A stretch of 64,000 nt of DNA from positions 62,001-126,000 of the forward strand of contig NZ_DS990127.1 in NCBI RefSeq assembly GCF_000187895.1, written 5' to 3'. The translations under genes were made by a program, and so were the position numbers. This document shows positions 47,601 through 54,667 of the stretch, piece after piece (positions within the stretch are counted from its first letter, which is position 1; the number at the start of each line of letters is the position of its first letter). The notes under the pieces are model-generated. The model saw only the letters and a program-made list of their open reading frames with translations, was not told the origin of the DNA and made no database searches. The stretch is from Phocaeicola plebeius DSM 17135. Lineage in GTDB: Bacteria > Bacteroidota > Bacteroidia > Bacteroidales > Bacteroidaceae.

Positions 47601-47813
47601 ATGACCGCCCTGACGATGATTATCGGATTGTTCCCGCTGATTGTGGCTACCGGAGCAGGAGCCAACGGAAACCGTTCGTTGGGAGTCGGTACGGTAGGGG
47701 GTATGCTTGTCGGTACAGTGGCCCTGCTGTTCGTGGTGCCGGTATTGTTCACGGTGTTCCAGGCGATTGAAGAGCGAGTGATGCCTCGGCGTCAGACCGA
47801 TGCAGCGGAATAA
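44676..47813 (+). CDS. RND multidrug efflux pump (AcrB/MexB-like, HAE1 family)
   Basis: 1045 residues, the standard size. Twelve membrane helices with two large periplasmic loops; the first helix is in FIDRPILSCAISVLILILGV. The proton-relay Asp pair is visible in TM4 (GTVVDDAIVVVE) and the Lys in TM10 (GLLSKTAILLTEYA). The pore-domain start NLPMEQYPDIAPPTIMVSTTY is highly typical. It exports drugs, bile salts and similar amphiphiles with proton import as homotrimer in complex with the adaptor and the OprM-type channel. Nothing suggests inactivation. Confidence 0.97.
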   Translation: MKLKTFIDRPILSCAISVLILILGVIGLSNLPMEQYPDIAPPTIMVSTTYTGANAETVLKSVIAPLEEAINGVENMTYMTSTATNTGSASITVYFAQGTDPDMATVNTKNRVSEAEGLLPAEVTKVGVTVEKRQNSMVKIISLYSPDDSYDQNFINNYFKINVEPRLSRISGVGNVNVMGGDYAMRIWMNPQKMAQYQLVPADVIALLDDQNVEAATGTLGEDSENTFQYTLKYRGRYETAEEFGNMVLKSLPTGEVLRLKDVADVELGSQSYAYNSEIVGHPGATCMISQTAGSNANEIVKEVDKLMEEISKDLPKGLVMADLMSTKDFLDASVHEVVKTLIEAIILVVLVVYFFLQSVRSTIIPSVSIIVSLVGTFAFLYVAGFSLNLLTLFALVLVIGTVVDDAIVVVEAVQAKFDEGYRSPYKATVAAMDGISAAIVTTSLVFMAVFIPTSFMGGTSGVFYTQFGLTMAVAVGISAINALTLSPALCALIMTPHMDKSTGGKLSFSSRFHHAFEASFNRLVLKYKNGVSFFLRRKWMAWVSLAAVCALLVFFMRTTKTGLVPDEDMGTIFVNVTTPPGSSLAQTRKTMEMIDERIREIPQIKIYSNVTGYSMMGGQAASGGMLIIKLKHWDERQEAQDHINAIIAAIYQHTADIKSAKLFAFAQPTIMGYGMGSGFEMYVQDRAGGSVENLQKYTQDFIAALNRRPEISMAYTTFDTKFPQYMVEVDAVKCQRAGVTTSDVLSVLSGYIGGNYSSNLNRFSKLYRVMIQARKDYRLDKESLNNMFVRTESGEMAPVGQFITLTKVYGAETLTRFNMYTSIPVNGMPADGYSSGDAIAAIEEVASQTLPTGYGYEFSGITREESSSTGNTVIIFIICIVFIYLILCSLYESIFIPMVVILAVPFGLMGSFLFAKCFGLENNIYMQTGLIMLIGLLSKTAILLTEYASARRRQGMSIAQAAVAAAGVRLRPILMTALTMIIGLFPLIVATGAGANGNRSLGVGTVGGMLVGTVALLFVVPVLFTVFQAIEERVMPRRQTDAAE

Positions 47814-47857
47814 TCCCTTGTGGGGGGAATTTTATATCAACTAAAGAAACATTCGAT

Positions 47858-49234
47858 ATGGAGAAAAATATAAGTCATATAGTAGTTGCCGCGTGCATGG
47901 CCAGCATGCTGACCGGATGTGGCATCTACACAAAATACCGGCAGCCGGAAACGAATACCGACGGATTGTTCGGCGCTCTTCCGGAGGAGGTGGATACCAC
48001 CTCCTCACTGGCCGACCTGAAATGGGAGGAGCTGTTTACGGATGCGTCCTTGCAGAAACTGATTACACGTGCGTTGGAGGCGAATACAGATTTGAATGTG
48101 GCCCGTTTGAAAGTGGAAGAGGCACGGGCCTCGCTGTCAGCTGCCAAGCAGGCTTACCTGCCTTCTGCCCAGTTGGACCCGGAAGGCGCTTTGAGCAGTT
48201 TTGACGGTAGCAAACCCACCAAGACCTATTCGTTGGGAGCTTCTGCCAGCTGGGAACTGGATTTCTTTGGAAAGCTGACCAATGCCAAACGGGGAGAACG
48301 TGCGGCATTGGAGCAGAGTGAGGCGTATCGTCAGGTGGTGCAGACACAGCTTATTGCCACGGTGGCCGAGAGTTATTACACGTTGCTGATGCTCGACGAG
48401 CAGGTAGCTGTAACTACGGAAACGGTAGAAAGCTGGAAAGAGTATATACGTAGTCTGAAAGCCCTGATGCGGGCCGGACAGGCTGACCGTGCGACCGTGA
48501 ACCAGGCAGAAGCTTCCCGATTGGATGCCGAAGCTTCTCTGCTGGATTTGAAGCAGCAGGTGACGGAAACGGAAAACACGCTGTGTGCCCTGCTTTTCTG
48601 GACCCCGCAGCCTATTGCGCGCGGCACACTCGGTGAAGTGGATTTTCCGGAAAGTTTGTCGGTGGGAGTGCCCCTGAATTTGTTGGCCAACCGTCCGGAT
48701 GTGTGGCAGGCTGAGGCCGTGCTTAAACAGGCTTTTTATGCCACCAATCAGGCACGCTCCAGTTTTTATCCGAGCGTGACATTGAGCGGATCGGCCGGAT
48801 GGACAAACAGTGGGGGAGCCCTTGTGACCAATCCGGGTGCCTGGCTGCTTCAGGCGGTAGGCTCTCTGGTGCAACCTCTTTTTCAGCGGGGACAGCTTAT
48901 GGCAAATCTGAAAATCAGCAAGGCACAGCAGGAAGAAGCTTTGCTGCAGTTCCAGCAGACTTTGCTGGATGCCGGTGCAGAGGTGAACAATGCCCTGAGC
49001 CAGTGGCAGACGGCCCGTCAGAAAACGGTGCTCGACCGCGAGCAGGTGGAGCATCTGAAAGATGCGTTGCGTGACACGGAACTGCTGATGGAACACGGTA
49101 CGACGAACTACCTGGAAGTGCTGACTGCCCGTCAGTCATTACTGGCAGCGCGACTGTCGCTCGTGTCCGACCGGAATGCTGAGATAAAAAGTGTCATTAC
49201 CCTTTATCATGCATTGGGAGGGGGAAACAACTAA
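47858..49234 (+). CDS. OprM/NodT-type outer-membrane lipoprotein channel
   Basis: 458 residues. The signal peptide ends in lipobox LTGC with Cys21. The N-terminal segment GIYTKYRQPETNTDGLFG is typical of NodT-family outer-membrane factors, and the body has two homologous alpha-barrel/beta-barrel halves (LDFFGKLTNAKRGERAAL, LLANRPDVWQAEAVLKQAFYATNQARSSFYPSVTL, GTTNYLEVLTARQSLLAARLS). It is the exit duct of the RND complex and the third gene of the operon. It is a separate lineage from the TolC-like protein at 19425, so the two pumps have their own ducts. Confidence 0.95.
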   Translation: MEKNISHIVVAACMASMLTGCGIYTKYRQPETNTDGLFGALPEEVDTTSSLADLKWEELFTDASLQKLITRALEANTDLNVARLKVEEARASLSAAKQAYLPSAQLDPEGALSSFDGSKPTKTYSLGASASWELDFFGKLTNAKRGERAALEQSEAYRQVVQTQLIATVAESYYTLLMLDEQVAVTTETVESWKEYIRSLKALMRAGQADRATVNQAEASRLDAEASLLDLKQQVTETENTLCALLFWTPQPIARGTLGEVDFPESLSVGVPLNLLANRPDVWQAEAVLKQAFYATNQARSSFYPSVTLSGSAGWTNSGGALVTNPGAWLLQAVGSLVQPLFQRGQLMANLKISKAQQEEALLQFQQTLLDAGAEVNNALSQWQTARQKTVLDREQVEHLKDALRDTELLMEHGTTNYLEVLTARQSLLAARLSLVSDRNAEIKSVITLYHALGGGNN

Positions 49235-49250
49235 CATATAGGTTGATGAT

Positions 49251-49757
49251 ATGAAGAAGATGATGATGGTTGCTGCATGCGTGGGAGGACTCGCATGCAT
49301 GCTGGCATGCAATAAAGAAGAGGTGGGTGCGTATACTCCGCTTCCTAAGATTCACTTGGGAGAGACGTTCAAATATAAATGTGAGTCGGAGAATTACATC
49401 CGGCTCGAATATGATACCCTTGGTGAGGCCGCTGTCTTGAACTTTTATAAAGACGAAATCACCTCATTGGATTATCTGGAGTACGATGAAAACTCGTGTA
49501 CCTTCTCCTTTCACAAAGGAGAGACGGGGCTTTATCGTATCAGCTGGGAGTATACGTCGGAAAATACTTTGCGGATACTTTACGGACAGAACGGTATGTG
49601 GTATCGGATGAATGCAAGCGGTACTCATGAATATCTGCTGGAAGCCAATGACGGAATGGCAATAAAGGTCATAGCCTACCGCACGAATTTTGATTCTTTG
49701 CATTGCACGATAAATCGTTTTTGTATTGAAGAATACAAAAACGAAGAACAGGAGTGA
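49251..49757 (+). CDS. Small lipoprotein of unknown function, end of the RND operon
   Basis: 168 residues. The signal peptide ends in MLAC with Cys20 as likely lipid attachment site, followed by NKEEVGAYTPLPKIHLGETFKYKC. The mature part is beta-rich and acidic, without a motif I recognise. It starts 17 bp after the outer-membrane-factor gene in the same direction and is therefore co-transcribed with the RND system, which suggests an accessory envelope role, but no function can be assigned. A GC-rich hairpin follows. Confidence 0.75.
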   Translation: MKKMMMVAACVGGLACMLACNKEEVGAYTPLPKIHLGETFKYKCESENYIRLEYDTLGEAAVLNFYKDEITSLDYLEYDENSCTFSFHKGETGLYRISWEYTSENTLRILYGQNGMWYRMNASGTHEYLLEANDGMAIKVIAYRTNFDSLHCTINRFCIEEYKNEEQE

Positions 49758-49764
49758 ACCGAAG

Positions 49765-49803
49765 TTCCGGCCTGCTTTCACCTTCCTGAAGGCAGTGCCG
49801 GAA
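49765..49803. terminator. Hairpin between the convergent RND and endonuclease operons
   Basis: TTCCGGC (49765-49771) pairs with GCCGGAA (49797-49803), with an inner CTGC/GCAG helix. It overlaps the 3' end of the endonuclease gene. T-runs are short, so it may be a weak bidirectional terminator. Confidence 0.45.
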
Positions 49804-50701
49804 TATCGGCCTCTATTCGGTTCTCCACGTCGTCGGGGAGCTTGGAGAAGAAATCTATTCCCGTTACCTTTTCCACGGAATCAACCGGTACCATATATTT
49901 TTCCAGTGCCTGATGATGTGCCTTGTTGTCGAACAGAAAGCCCATGGCGATGGGACTTTTCCGGTTATAAATCAGCACCACCTTGAAGAAACGGTCGGGC
50001 ACGGCCACCCGATGCTCTCCGATGCGCTTGGGTTGCTTCTTATCATAGACAGGTCCGCAGGCAATGTACACTGTGCCATATTTCCGGGCCCAGCTGCGGC
50101 ATAATTCTTCCAAATCTCCCCAGTCGTCCCGGTTCAGCTTCTGATTCTGCGGGCAGATGTTGCTCATGTAGAACGATTCCTCCATGGCTTTCTTGCTCCA
50201 TTTCATGTCGGCTGCCGGAGCCATGTGTCCCCGGTCGTATCCGGAGCGCGTATAATCGGCATGTTCCACGCGGGGTTCAGGCAAATCTGGGTCGGGTACG
50301 AAGCGGTTCTTTCGTTCTTCACTTCCTTTGGTCTCCTGCCGTGTAAGTTCCCAGGCCACCCAGTTGGGTGTTTTGTAGAAATTATTGTATGAAACGGTGT
50401 ACCCCGTCCGCTGCAACTTGATTTCTTCCCGTTTGGTCAGCATGACGGGAATTTCCAGTTTGCTACTGATTCGGCTGGCCGAGGGTTGTGCTTCCGTCTC
50501 GTCCTGCGACTTTTCCGGCAGGCGTTGTGCTACTTCCTTCTGTGCCTTCTCCAGCGTGTGCGAAAGTTCTTTTGTCAGCTCCTTGGCTTCCGGCAGGTTC
50601 TGCTGGTTCTGATAGAAATAAACACCGCCACCCAGAATCAGCAGCAGGAGTATGAAGCCTTTCAGGGAGCCGGTGGATGAACTTCTCTTTTTCTTTCCCA
50701 T
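49778..50701 (-). CDS. Membrane-anchored DNA/RNA non-specific endonuclease (NUC1/EndoG type)
   Basis: 307 residues. An N-terminal signal anchor (GFILLLLILGGGVYFY, about residues 15-30) and a charged linker put the catalytic domain in the periplasm. The beta-beta-alpha-metal nuclease motif is DRGHMAPAAD, with the general-base His, and the metal-binding Asn is expected in SNICPQNQKLNRDDW. This family cuts DNA and RNA without sequence preference; an exported version may degrade nucleic acid for nutrition or as a barrier to incoming DNA. It is the last gene of a minus-strand operon behind the AlaX-like gene (12-bp gap). Confidence 0.9.
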   Translation of the reverse strand: MGKKKRSSSTGSLKGFILLLLILGGGVYFYQNQQNLPEAKELTKELSHTLEKAQKEVAQRLPEKSQDETEAQPSASRISSKLEIPVMLTKREEIKLQRTGYTVSYNNFYKTPNWVAWELTRQETKGSEERKNRFVPDPDLPEPRVEHADYTRSGYDRGHMAPAADMKWSKKAMEESFYMSNICPQNQKLNRDDWGDLEELCRSWARKYGTVYIACGPVYDKKQPKRIGEHRVAVPDRFFKVVLIYNRKSPIAMGFLFDNKAHHQALEKYMVPVDSVEKVTGIDFFSKLPDDVENRIEADIPALPSGR

Positions 50702-50713
50702 GGTGTACGTGTG

Positions 50714-51175
50714 TTAAACCAGTTTGAAACGCATTCGGAAGATTCCGTCGTTAAAGTCGTGACTGATAATCTTGAAGGTGCCGATTTCTGACGTATTCTC
50801 TACATGCTGCCCGATGCACAGACACTCGTCGTAATCACCTACGTGTACCACACGGACCGTCTCGGAAGCTCCTTCAGGCAGTCGTTTCATGTCAAAGCGT
50901 CCGGTAGCTTCTTCTTGTGTGATGAATTCCGTGGTGACAGGTAAGTGGCGTGCGATTACTTCGTTGACAGTCGTTTCAATGCGTGCAATATCGTCTTCCG
51001 AAAGTGCTTGTGAAAGCGCAAAATCGAGTTTGCTTTTCTTCCGTTCGATATGGGCAGATACAGCCCGCCCGCATCCGAAAAGATTGACCATGGTGCGGTT
51101 GATAATGTGTTCGCAGGTATGCATAGGAGGATACTCCTGCTTGTTGTGTGCGTTAAGTTGGATTTCTTGTTCCAT
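50714..51175 (-). CDS. AlaX-like tRNA-editing (alanyl-tRNA deacylase) domain protein
   Basis: 153 residues matching the stand-alone editing domain related to the second half of AlaRS/ThrRS editing modules. The zinc-binding motifs are H19-T-C-E-H23 and C120-I-G-Q-H124 followed by the conserved T-S-E-I-G. Such proteins hydrolyse mischarged Ser- or Gly-tRNA-Ala. It lacks the N-terminal portion of long AlaX forms, so it is a minimal version. It lies 3 bp after the K+-channel pseudogene and 12 bp before the endonuclease gene; the shared operon has no obvious functional logic. Confidence 0.8.
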   Translation of the reverse strand: MEQEIQLNAHNKQEYPPMHTCEHIINRTMVNLFGCGRAVSAHIERKKSKLDFALSQALSEDDIARIETTVNEVIARHLPVTTEFITQEEATGRFDMKRLPEGASETVRVVHVGDYDECLCIGQHVENTSEIGTFKIISHDFNDGIFRMRFKLV

Positions 51176-51178
51176 AAA

Positions 51179-52001
51179 TTACATTGATGAATTGTTTTTT
51201 TCTTTTTGCTTTTTTTCTATCAGCATGCTCATGAAGGCCGAGCTGATGATACCTGTAGGAATGGCAATCATGGCGATACCAATCAGGCTGATGATACTGC
51301 TCAACAACCGTCCTAACGGAGTAATCGGGTAAATGTCACCGTAACCCACGGTGGTGAAGGCCACGATTGCCCACCAGAATCCGTCGCCGATATTTTCAAA
51401 GGCTTGCGGTTGTGCGTAGCGTTCGATGTAGTACATCAGAATGCCTGAAAATCCTAACATGATGCCACAGGCAGTATAGGCCGTAACAAGTTCTTCTCTG
51501 ACGGTCCGGAGTACGGTGCCAATCAATCATCTGGAAGGAACGTGAATAGCGTATCAGCTTGAAGATAATCAGTACGTAGGCCAGCACCACAAGATGTACG
51601 TGCGGGGTTTCCTTGTACACATAAATCACCATGAACGGGATAATTGCCACGAAGTCGATGATTCCATAAAAAGAGAACAAGTAGCGCAGGCGTGCCTTCC
51701 AGGCATGGTTGCAGCTGGCGTATTGTACGGGAGCTGCCGCAATTCGTAGTCCATACTCAATGGTGAATATAAAGGAAGCCAGGTAGTTGAATGCATACAG
51801 ACTGTTACGGTAAGGAGCCGATTCCTCAAAGGAACTATATATGATGGAGCAGATGGAACCGATGATAAAGAACAATACAAAATATTGAAACCATTTTTTC
51901 ATCAGCTGGCGATGAATCATTCGGTACAATTTTTCGTGGCGAATTAAGTGCGGGAACTTTTCGCGCAGCGGGTCTATAAGATTGTGAGGTTCTATGTTCA
52001 T
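51179..52001 (-). pseudogene. Voltage-gated-like K+ channel, broken by a 4-bp tandem duplication
   Basis: Two overlapping frames form one ion channel. The first (start at 52001) has an amphipathic N-terminus, several membrane helices and an Arg-containing S4-like segment (LIRYSRSFQM); the second carries the pore loop with selectivity filter TTVGYGD and a last helix (IGIAMIAIPTGIISSAFMSML). The frames are separated by a duplicated tetranucleotide at 51521-51528 (AATC twice on the plus strand). Removing one copy restores exactly 273 codons with continuous sequence SFQMIGTVLRTVREE. The product would be a Kch/KvAP-type potassium channel of the inner membrane. As given, the protein stops before the pore, so it should be non-functional unless slippage restores the frame. 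Confidence 0.85.
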
Positions 52002-52167
52002 GGCCGTGATTTTGTTTAATGGTTTTCATTGGGTCTTGTCACTCCTATTTTTGCAGGATGTGAATCTTCTAAAGTGACAAATATACTCTTTTCTTTTGCA
52101 ATGAGAGAAGGAGTAGAGAGAAAAGTATAAAAGACGGGCTAATTTTCAATGTAAAATCGACTTTTTG

Positions 52168-52273
52168 AAAACGCTTTTGTCTTTAGTTTCAAACGCCAAA
52201 GCGTTTGAGGTAAGACGTACTTACGTTTTAGTTGAAATGTCCTTGCGTTTTAATACGAACGCAAAAGCGTTTT
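52168..52273. repeat. Nested palindromic element built on AAACGC/GCGTTT
   Basis: A perfect 12-bp inverted repeat (AAAACGCTTTTG at 52168-52179, CAAAAGCGTTTT at 52262-52273) encloses three smaller hairpins: CAAACGC-CAAA-GCGTTTG (52190-52207), GTAAG/CTTAC (52210-52224) and TTGCGTT/AACGCAA (52243-52264, whose last three bases overlap the closing arm). The whole 106-bp block could fold as a multi-arm cruciform or RNA. It contains no reading frame. The 504-bp gap between the K+-channel gene and the HpaII-like gene holds this element, the small RNA below and promoters; the rest is AT-rich without further structure that I can see. Confidence 0.8.
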
Positions 52274-52294
52274 GGGGGAGGGAAAATAAGGGCA

Positions 52295-52320
52295 TAAAAA
52301 AAGGAGTTCCGCTGAACTCC
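52295..52320 (-). terminator. Intrinsic terminator of the minus-strand small RNA
   Basis: GGAGTT and AACTCC form a 6-bp stem with a 6-base loop; on the minus strand the stem is directly followed by seven T. Confidence 0.8.
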
Positions 52321-52357
52321 AACCTTTGTTAACCTTAAATCTAATACTATGAAAAAC
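52295..52357 (-). ncRNA. Candidate small RNA, about 63 nt, minus strand
   Basis: A minus-strand promoter with both -33 and -7 elements is followed, without any reading frame, by a short AT-rich stretch and an intrinsic terminator ending in seven U. The segment just before the terminator contains AGGTTAACAAAGGTT, a sequence that I recall as recurring in Bacteroides intergenic regions; it might belong to a paralogous small-RNA family, but I cannot confirm which. The first base would be close to 52357. No target is proposed. Confidence 0.6.
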
Positions 52358-52363
52358 ACATTG

Positions 52364-52394
52364 CAAAGGTACGCATTTTCTGTTTCTCTGCAAG
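52364..52394 (-). promoter_or_regulatory. Promoter of the minus-strand small RNA
   Basis: Minus-strand TACCTTTG (52364-52371) and CTTG (52391-52394) with 19 bp between them match the Bacteroidota -7 and, except for the first base, the -33 consensus. Confidence 0.7.
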
Positions 52395-52476
52395 TAAAAT
52401 GCCCCTTAAAATCTGTTTTATAACATCTATTATAATTTGCATTTGCCAGAAACGTTTTTGTTAACGCTTCTTTTAC

Positions 52477-52484
52477 TACCTTTG
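52477..52484 (+). promoter_or_regulatory. -7 box of the HpaII-like gene
   Basis: TACCTTTG, 21 bases before the start codon. A TTTG at 52457-52460 is nearer (16 bp) than the usual spacing. Confidence 0.55.
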
Positions 52485-52505
52485 CAATTAAAAAATAGAC
52501 AGATT

Positions 52506-53591
52506 ATGGCATTTGAAGCGACGAAAAGAGAATGGGGAGAGCTTTATGCGTTTTTCCGGCTGCTGGCCGACGGTTACGTGTATGGTGGTACTCCTGATGT
52601 GACGAAGAACGAAGCGCTCCGTCTTCCGGTGGCAATGGTTCAGCGGGAAGAACATGACGGTACGCGTCAGTATATTTTGGAAAAAGATACCGTGTACCTG
52701 AAAGGGGAGAATATAGACAAGCGGATTCCTCGTGAGGACTTTGCTACGGTGGCAGAGCTTATTTATGCAGCGATTCGTCAGAGCCGGGAGGATGATGTCA
52801 CATCTCCCGATGGCGTGGAGGAGTTTCTGGATGAGGTAGCCATTTTCGATTTGGAAGCCAAGACGGACGACCGCACGGATTTCAGCGTGGCTTTTTACTC
52901 GGTAGATGCTCCGCTTACCGGATTCTGTGTCCGCTCCCGTTTGGGAATGATGATTCCGTTGCTTGACGGAGGGAGAACCGCTAATTTCAAGTTTGAGCAG
53001 ACAGGTGTGAAGTTTGCTACCCCGACCGTCAACAAAATCAATGCGGAAGGTGAGGAGGACGATGTCATATCCCGTATGCTGATGATAGAGCGTCTGGGAG
53101 GCGCACTGAAGTACAGTGACGTGGCCGATAAGATTTTCCGCAGCAACCTGTCCATGATTGATTTGCACATGGGACGACTGATGGCGGAAATGACACGCCT
53201 GATGTGGTTGGACGGCATTACGAAGGTGTCGGAACTGACGGAGGAAATCAAAAAGCTGAATCCGCTGAAGATAAAGGACGAACTGATTACGAAGCACGGC
53301 TTTTATGAATATAAGGTGAAGGAACTGTTGCTGGCTTTGGCCATGGGACTTCGTCCGGCAAAGCTGTATAACGGAACAGACTCTGCCATTGCAGGGTTCC
53401 TTTTCGTGACGGGTGACGGGGAAGTGTTGTGCTATCAGCGTGCTTTCCGCCAGACATTTGCCGATTTCCTTTTCCAGAACAGTCGCTTGGAGAAAGGTTC
53501 TACGGAAAAAGACAAGTATGGTTACCTGGAACGTGAAAATGGGGTATATTATTTTAAACTGAACCTGAAAATCGGTTTGTTGAAGCGATAA
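52506..53591 (+). CDS. HpaII-family restriction-endonuclease-like protein, no methyltransferase partner
   Basis: 361 residues from the ATG after the promoter; an upstream in-frame ATG would add a non-conserved hydrophobic stretch and overlap the promoter. The N-terminus TKREWGELYAFFRLLADGYVY and the block FLDEVAIFDLEAKTDDRTDF...GFCVRSRLGMMIPLLDGGRTANFKF match what I recall of the HpaII endonuclease family (CCGG cutters). In the PD-(D/E)xK-like core the acidic D125 is present, but the position where HpaII, as I recall, has a Lys is R143 (CVRSR), so catalysis is uncertain. Length and composition look like the host, not like recently acquired DNA. No DNA methyltransferase is encoded in the visible neighbourhood. 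It is transcribed alone and ends at a strong terminator. Confidence 0.72.
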   Translation: MAFEATKREWGELYAFFRLLADGYVYGGTPDVTKNEALRLPVAMVQREEHDGTRQYILEKDTVYLKGENIDKRIPREDFATVAELIYAAIRQSREDDVTSPDGVEEFLDEVAIFDLEAKTDDRTDFSVAFYSVDAPLTGFCVRSRLGMMIPLLDGGRTANFKFEQTGVKFATPTVNKINAEGEEDDVISRMLMIERLGGALKYSDVADKIFRSNLSMIDLHMGRLMAEMTRLMWLDGITKVSELTEEIKKLNPLKIKDELITKHGFYEYKVKELLLALAMGLRPAKLYNGTDSAIAGFLFVTGDGEVLCYQRAFRQTFADFLFQNSRLEKGSTEKDKYGYLERENGVYYFKLNLKIGLLKR

Positions 53592-53612
53592 AGTTCGGAT
53601 AGTAGATAAATG

Positions 53613-53656
53613 AAAAACGGATTCTCCGACCGTCGAAGTCAGGGAATCCGTTTTTT
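53613..53656. terminator. Bidirectional terminator between the HpaII-like and dihydroorotate-dehydrogenase-like genes
   Basis: AAAAACGGATTC (53613-53624) pairs with GAATCCGTTTTT (53644-53655), flanked by A- and T-runs, between convergent genes. Confidence 0.88.
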
Positions 53657-53676
53657 ATGCATTTCCGCGAAGAGAA

Positions 53677-54654
53677 TTATTCTTCGTGGTTGCTGTAATA
53701 TTTCATGAACTGTGTACGTTCGAACGGGTTGATGTCACCTGCGGCTGAGGCATTCATCTTTCCTTTGAACTGTGCAATGGAATCATAGCCTTTGTCGTCC
53801 ATCCATTCAGCCAGTTCTTTCTTCATCTCTTCAATCATCTGGTTGCCATGCTGGTAGATAACGCTGCAAACTTCTACGGCAGCAGCGCCTGAAAGCAGAG
53901 ACTTGATAACGCCTTTTCCGTTGTGTACGCCACCTGAAACCGCATAATCCAGTTGAGGAACTTCTGCCGAAGCAATGGCTGTCCAGCGAATGCGGTCAGA
54001 CAGTTCAGAGGGTGAACTCATGACGTTAGCTGTAGTGAAAGTCAGGTTGTCAATCTGGATGTCCGGCTGGTAGAAGCGGTTGAACAATACCACAGCGGCA
54101 GCACCGTTGGCATACAATTGGTTGATAAGTGCAACCGGGTTAGTCAGATTGCTGCCCAGTTTCATGATAACCGGAATGCGGACTACTTTCTTGATGTGGC
54201 GCAGGATGTCGATGTGACGCTGTTCAAAACTTCCCGGTGTATAATCCTTGCTGGTCTGCAAAGAAAGGATGTTCAGTTCCAGTGCATCGGCTCCGGCTTC
54301 TTCCATCAGGCGGGCAAAGTCAGTCCATTCGCTGTCACTATAGCAGTTGATGCTGGCGATTACCGGAATCTTGCAGTGTTTCTTTACGTCTTCAATCAGG
54401 GTGATATGTTCGTTCAGCGCATGTGAGCGTACGTATGCTCCCAGGTAATCGTCGGCTTCTGGTGAGCCATAGCCCTGCATGCTTCCTGCCTGCATGTTGA
54501 TTTGTTCTTCGAATACTGATTTCAGTACTACTGCACCGGCTCCGGCTTCTTCCAGTTTCTGAATTTTAGCCAGGCTGTTAGTCAGTCCAGAACTACTGAT
54601 AATGATCGGGTTGTTCAGAGTTAACCCTGCAAAAGTTGTTTTTAGTTGTGCCAT
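53677..54654 (-). CDS. Dihydroorotate dehydrogenase-like flavoprotein
   Basis: 325 residues from the ATG giving MAQLKTTFAGLTLNNPIIIS; an in-frame ATG 11 codons upstream overlaps no conserved sequence and is rejected. The fold is a TIM barrel with FMN-type features (NPIIISSSGLT, VIASINCYS, IPVIMKLGSNLT, YAVSGGVHNGKGVIKSLLSGAAAVEVCSVIYQHG). Class 1 dihydroorotate dehydrogenases and the C-terminal part of dihydropyrimidine dehydrogenase share this. Whether it makes orotate or acts on another pyrimidine is not clear; databases usually label this subgroup only as like-protein. It lies 13 bp after yggS in a three-gene operon with DUF4494. Confidence 0.85.
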   Translation of the reverse strand: MAQLKTTFAGLTLNNPIIISSSGLTNSLAKIQKLEEAGAGAVVLKSVFEEQINMQAGSMQGYGSPEADDYLGAYVRSHALNEHITLIEDVKKHCKIPVIASINCYSDSEWTDFARLMEEAGADALELNILSLQTSKDYTPGSFEQRHIDILRHIKKVVRIPVIMKLGSNLTNPVALINQLYANGAAAVVLFNRFYQPDIQIDNLTFTTANVMSSPSELSDRIRWTAIASAEVPQLDYAVSGGVHNGKGVIKSLLSGAAAVEVCSVIYQHGNQMIEEMKKELAEWMDDKGYDSIAQFKGKMNASAAGDINPFERTQFMKYYSNHEE

Positions 54655-54667
54655 ATTCTTCTCGTTT

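Noticed and set aside
48137..49096. Open frame of 319 codons on the minus strand
   Set aside because: Antisense to the OprM-type channel gene; high GC at third positions opens the reverse frame, and no protein family is visible.
52048..52060. TATTTTTG-like box on the plus strand in the 52-kb gap
   Set aside because: AT-rich DNA often contains such octamers; no gene, RNA boundary or -33 element is associated.
52506..53591. Reading the HpaII-like gene as part of an active restriction-modification system with the left-edge island
   Set aside because: The two are 48 kb apart, have different base composition and share no methyltransferase; there is no evidence of a link.
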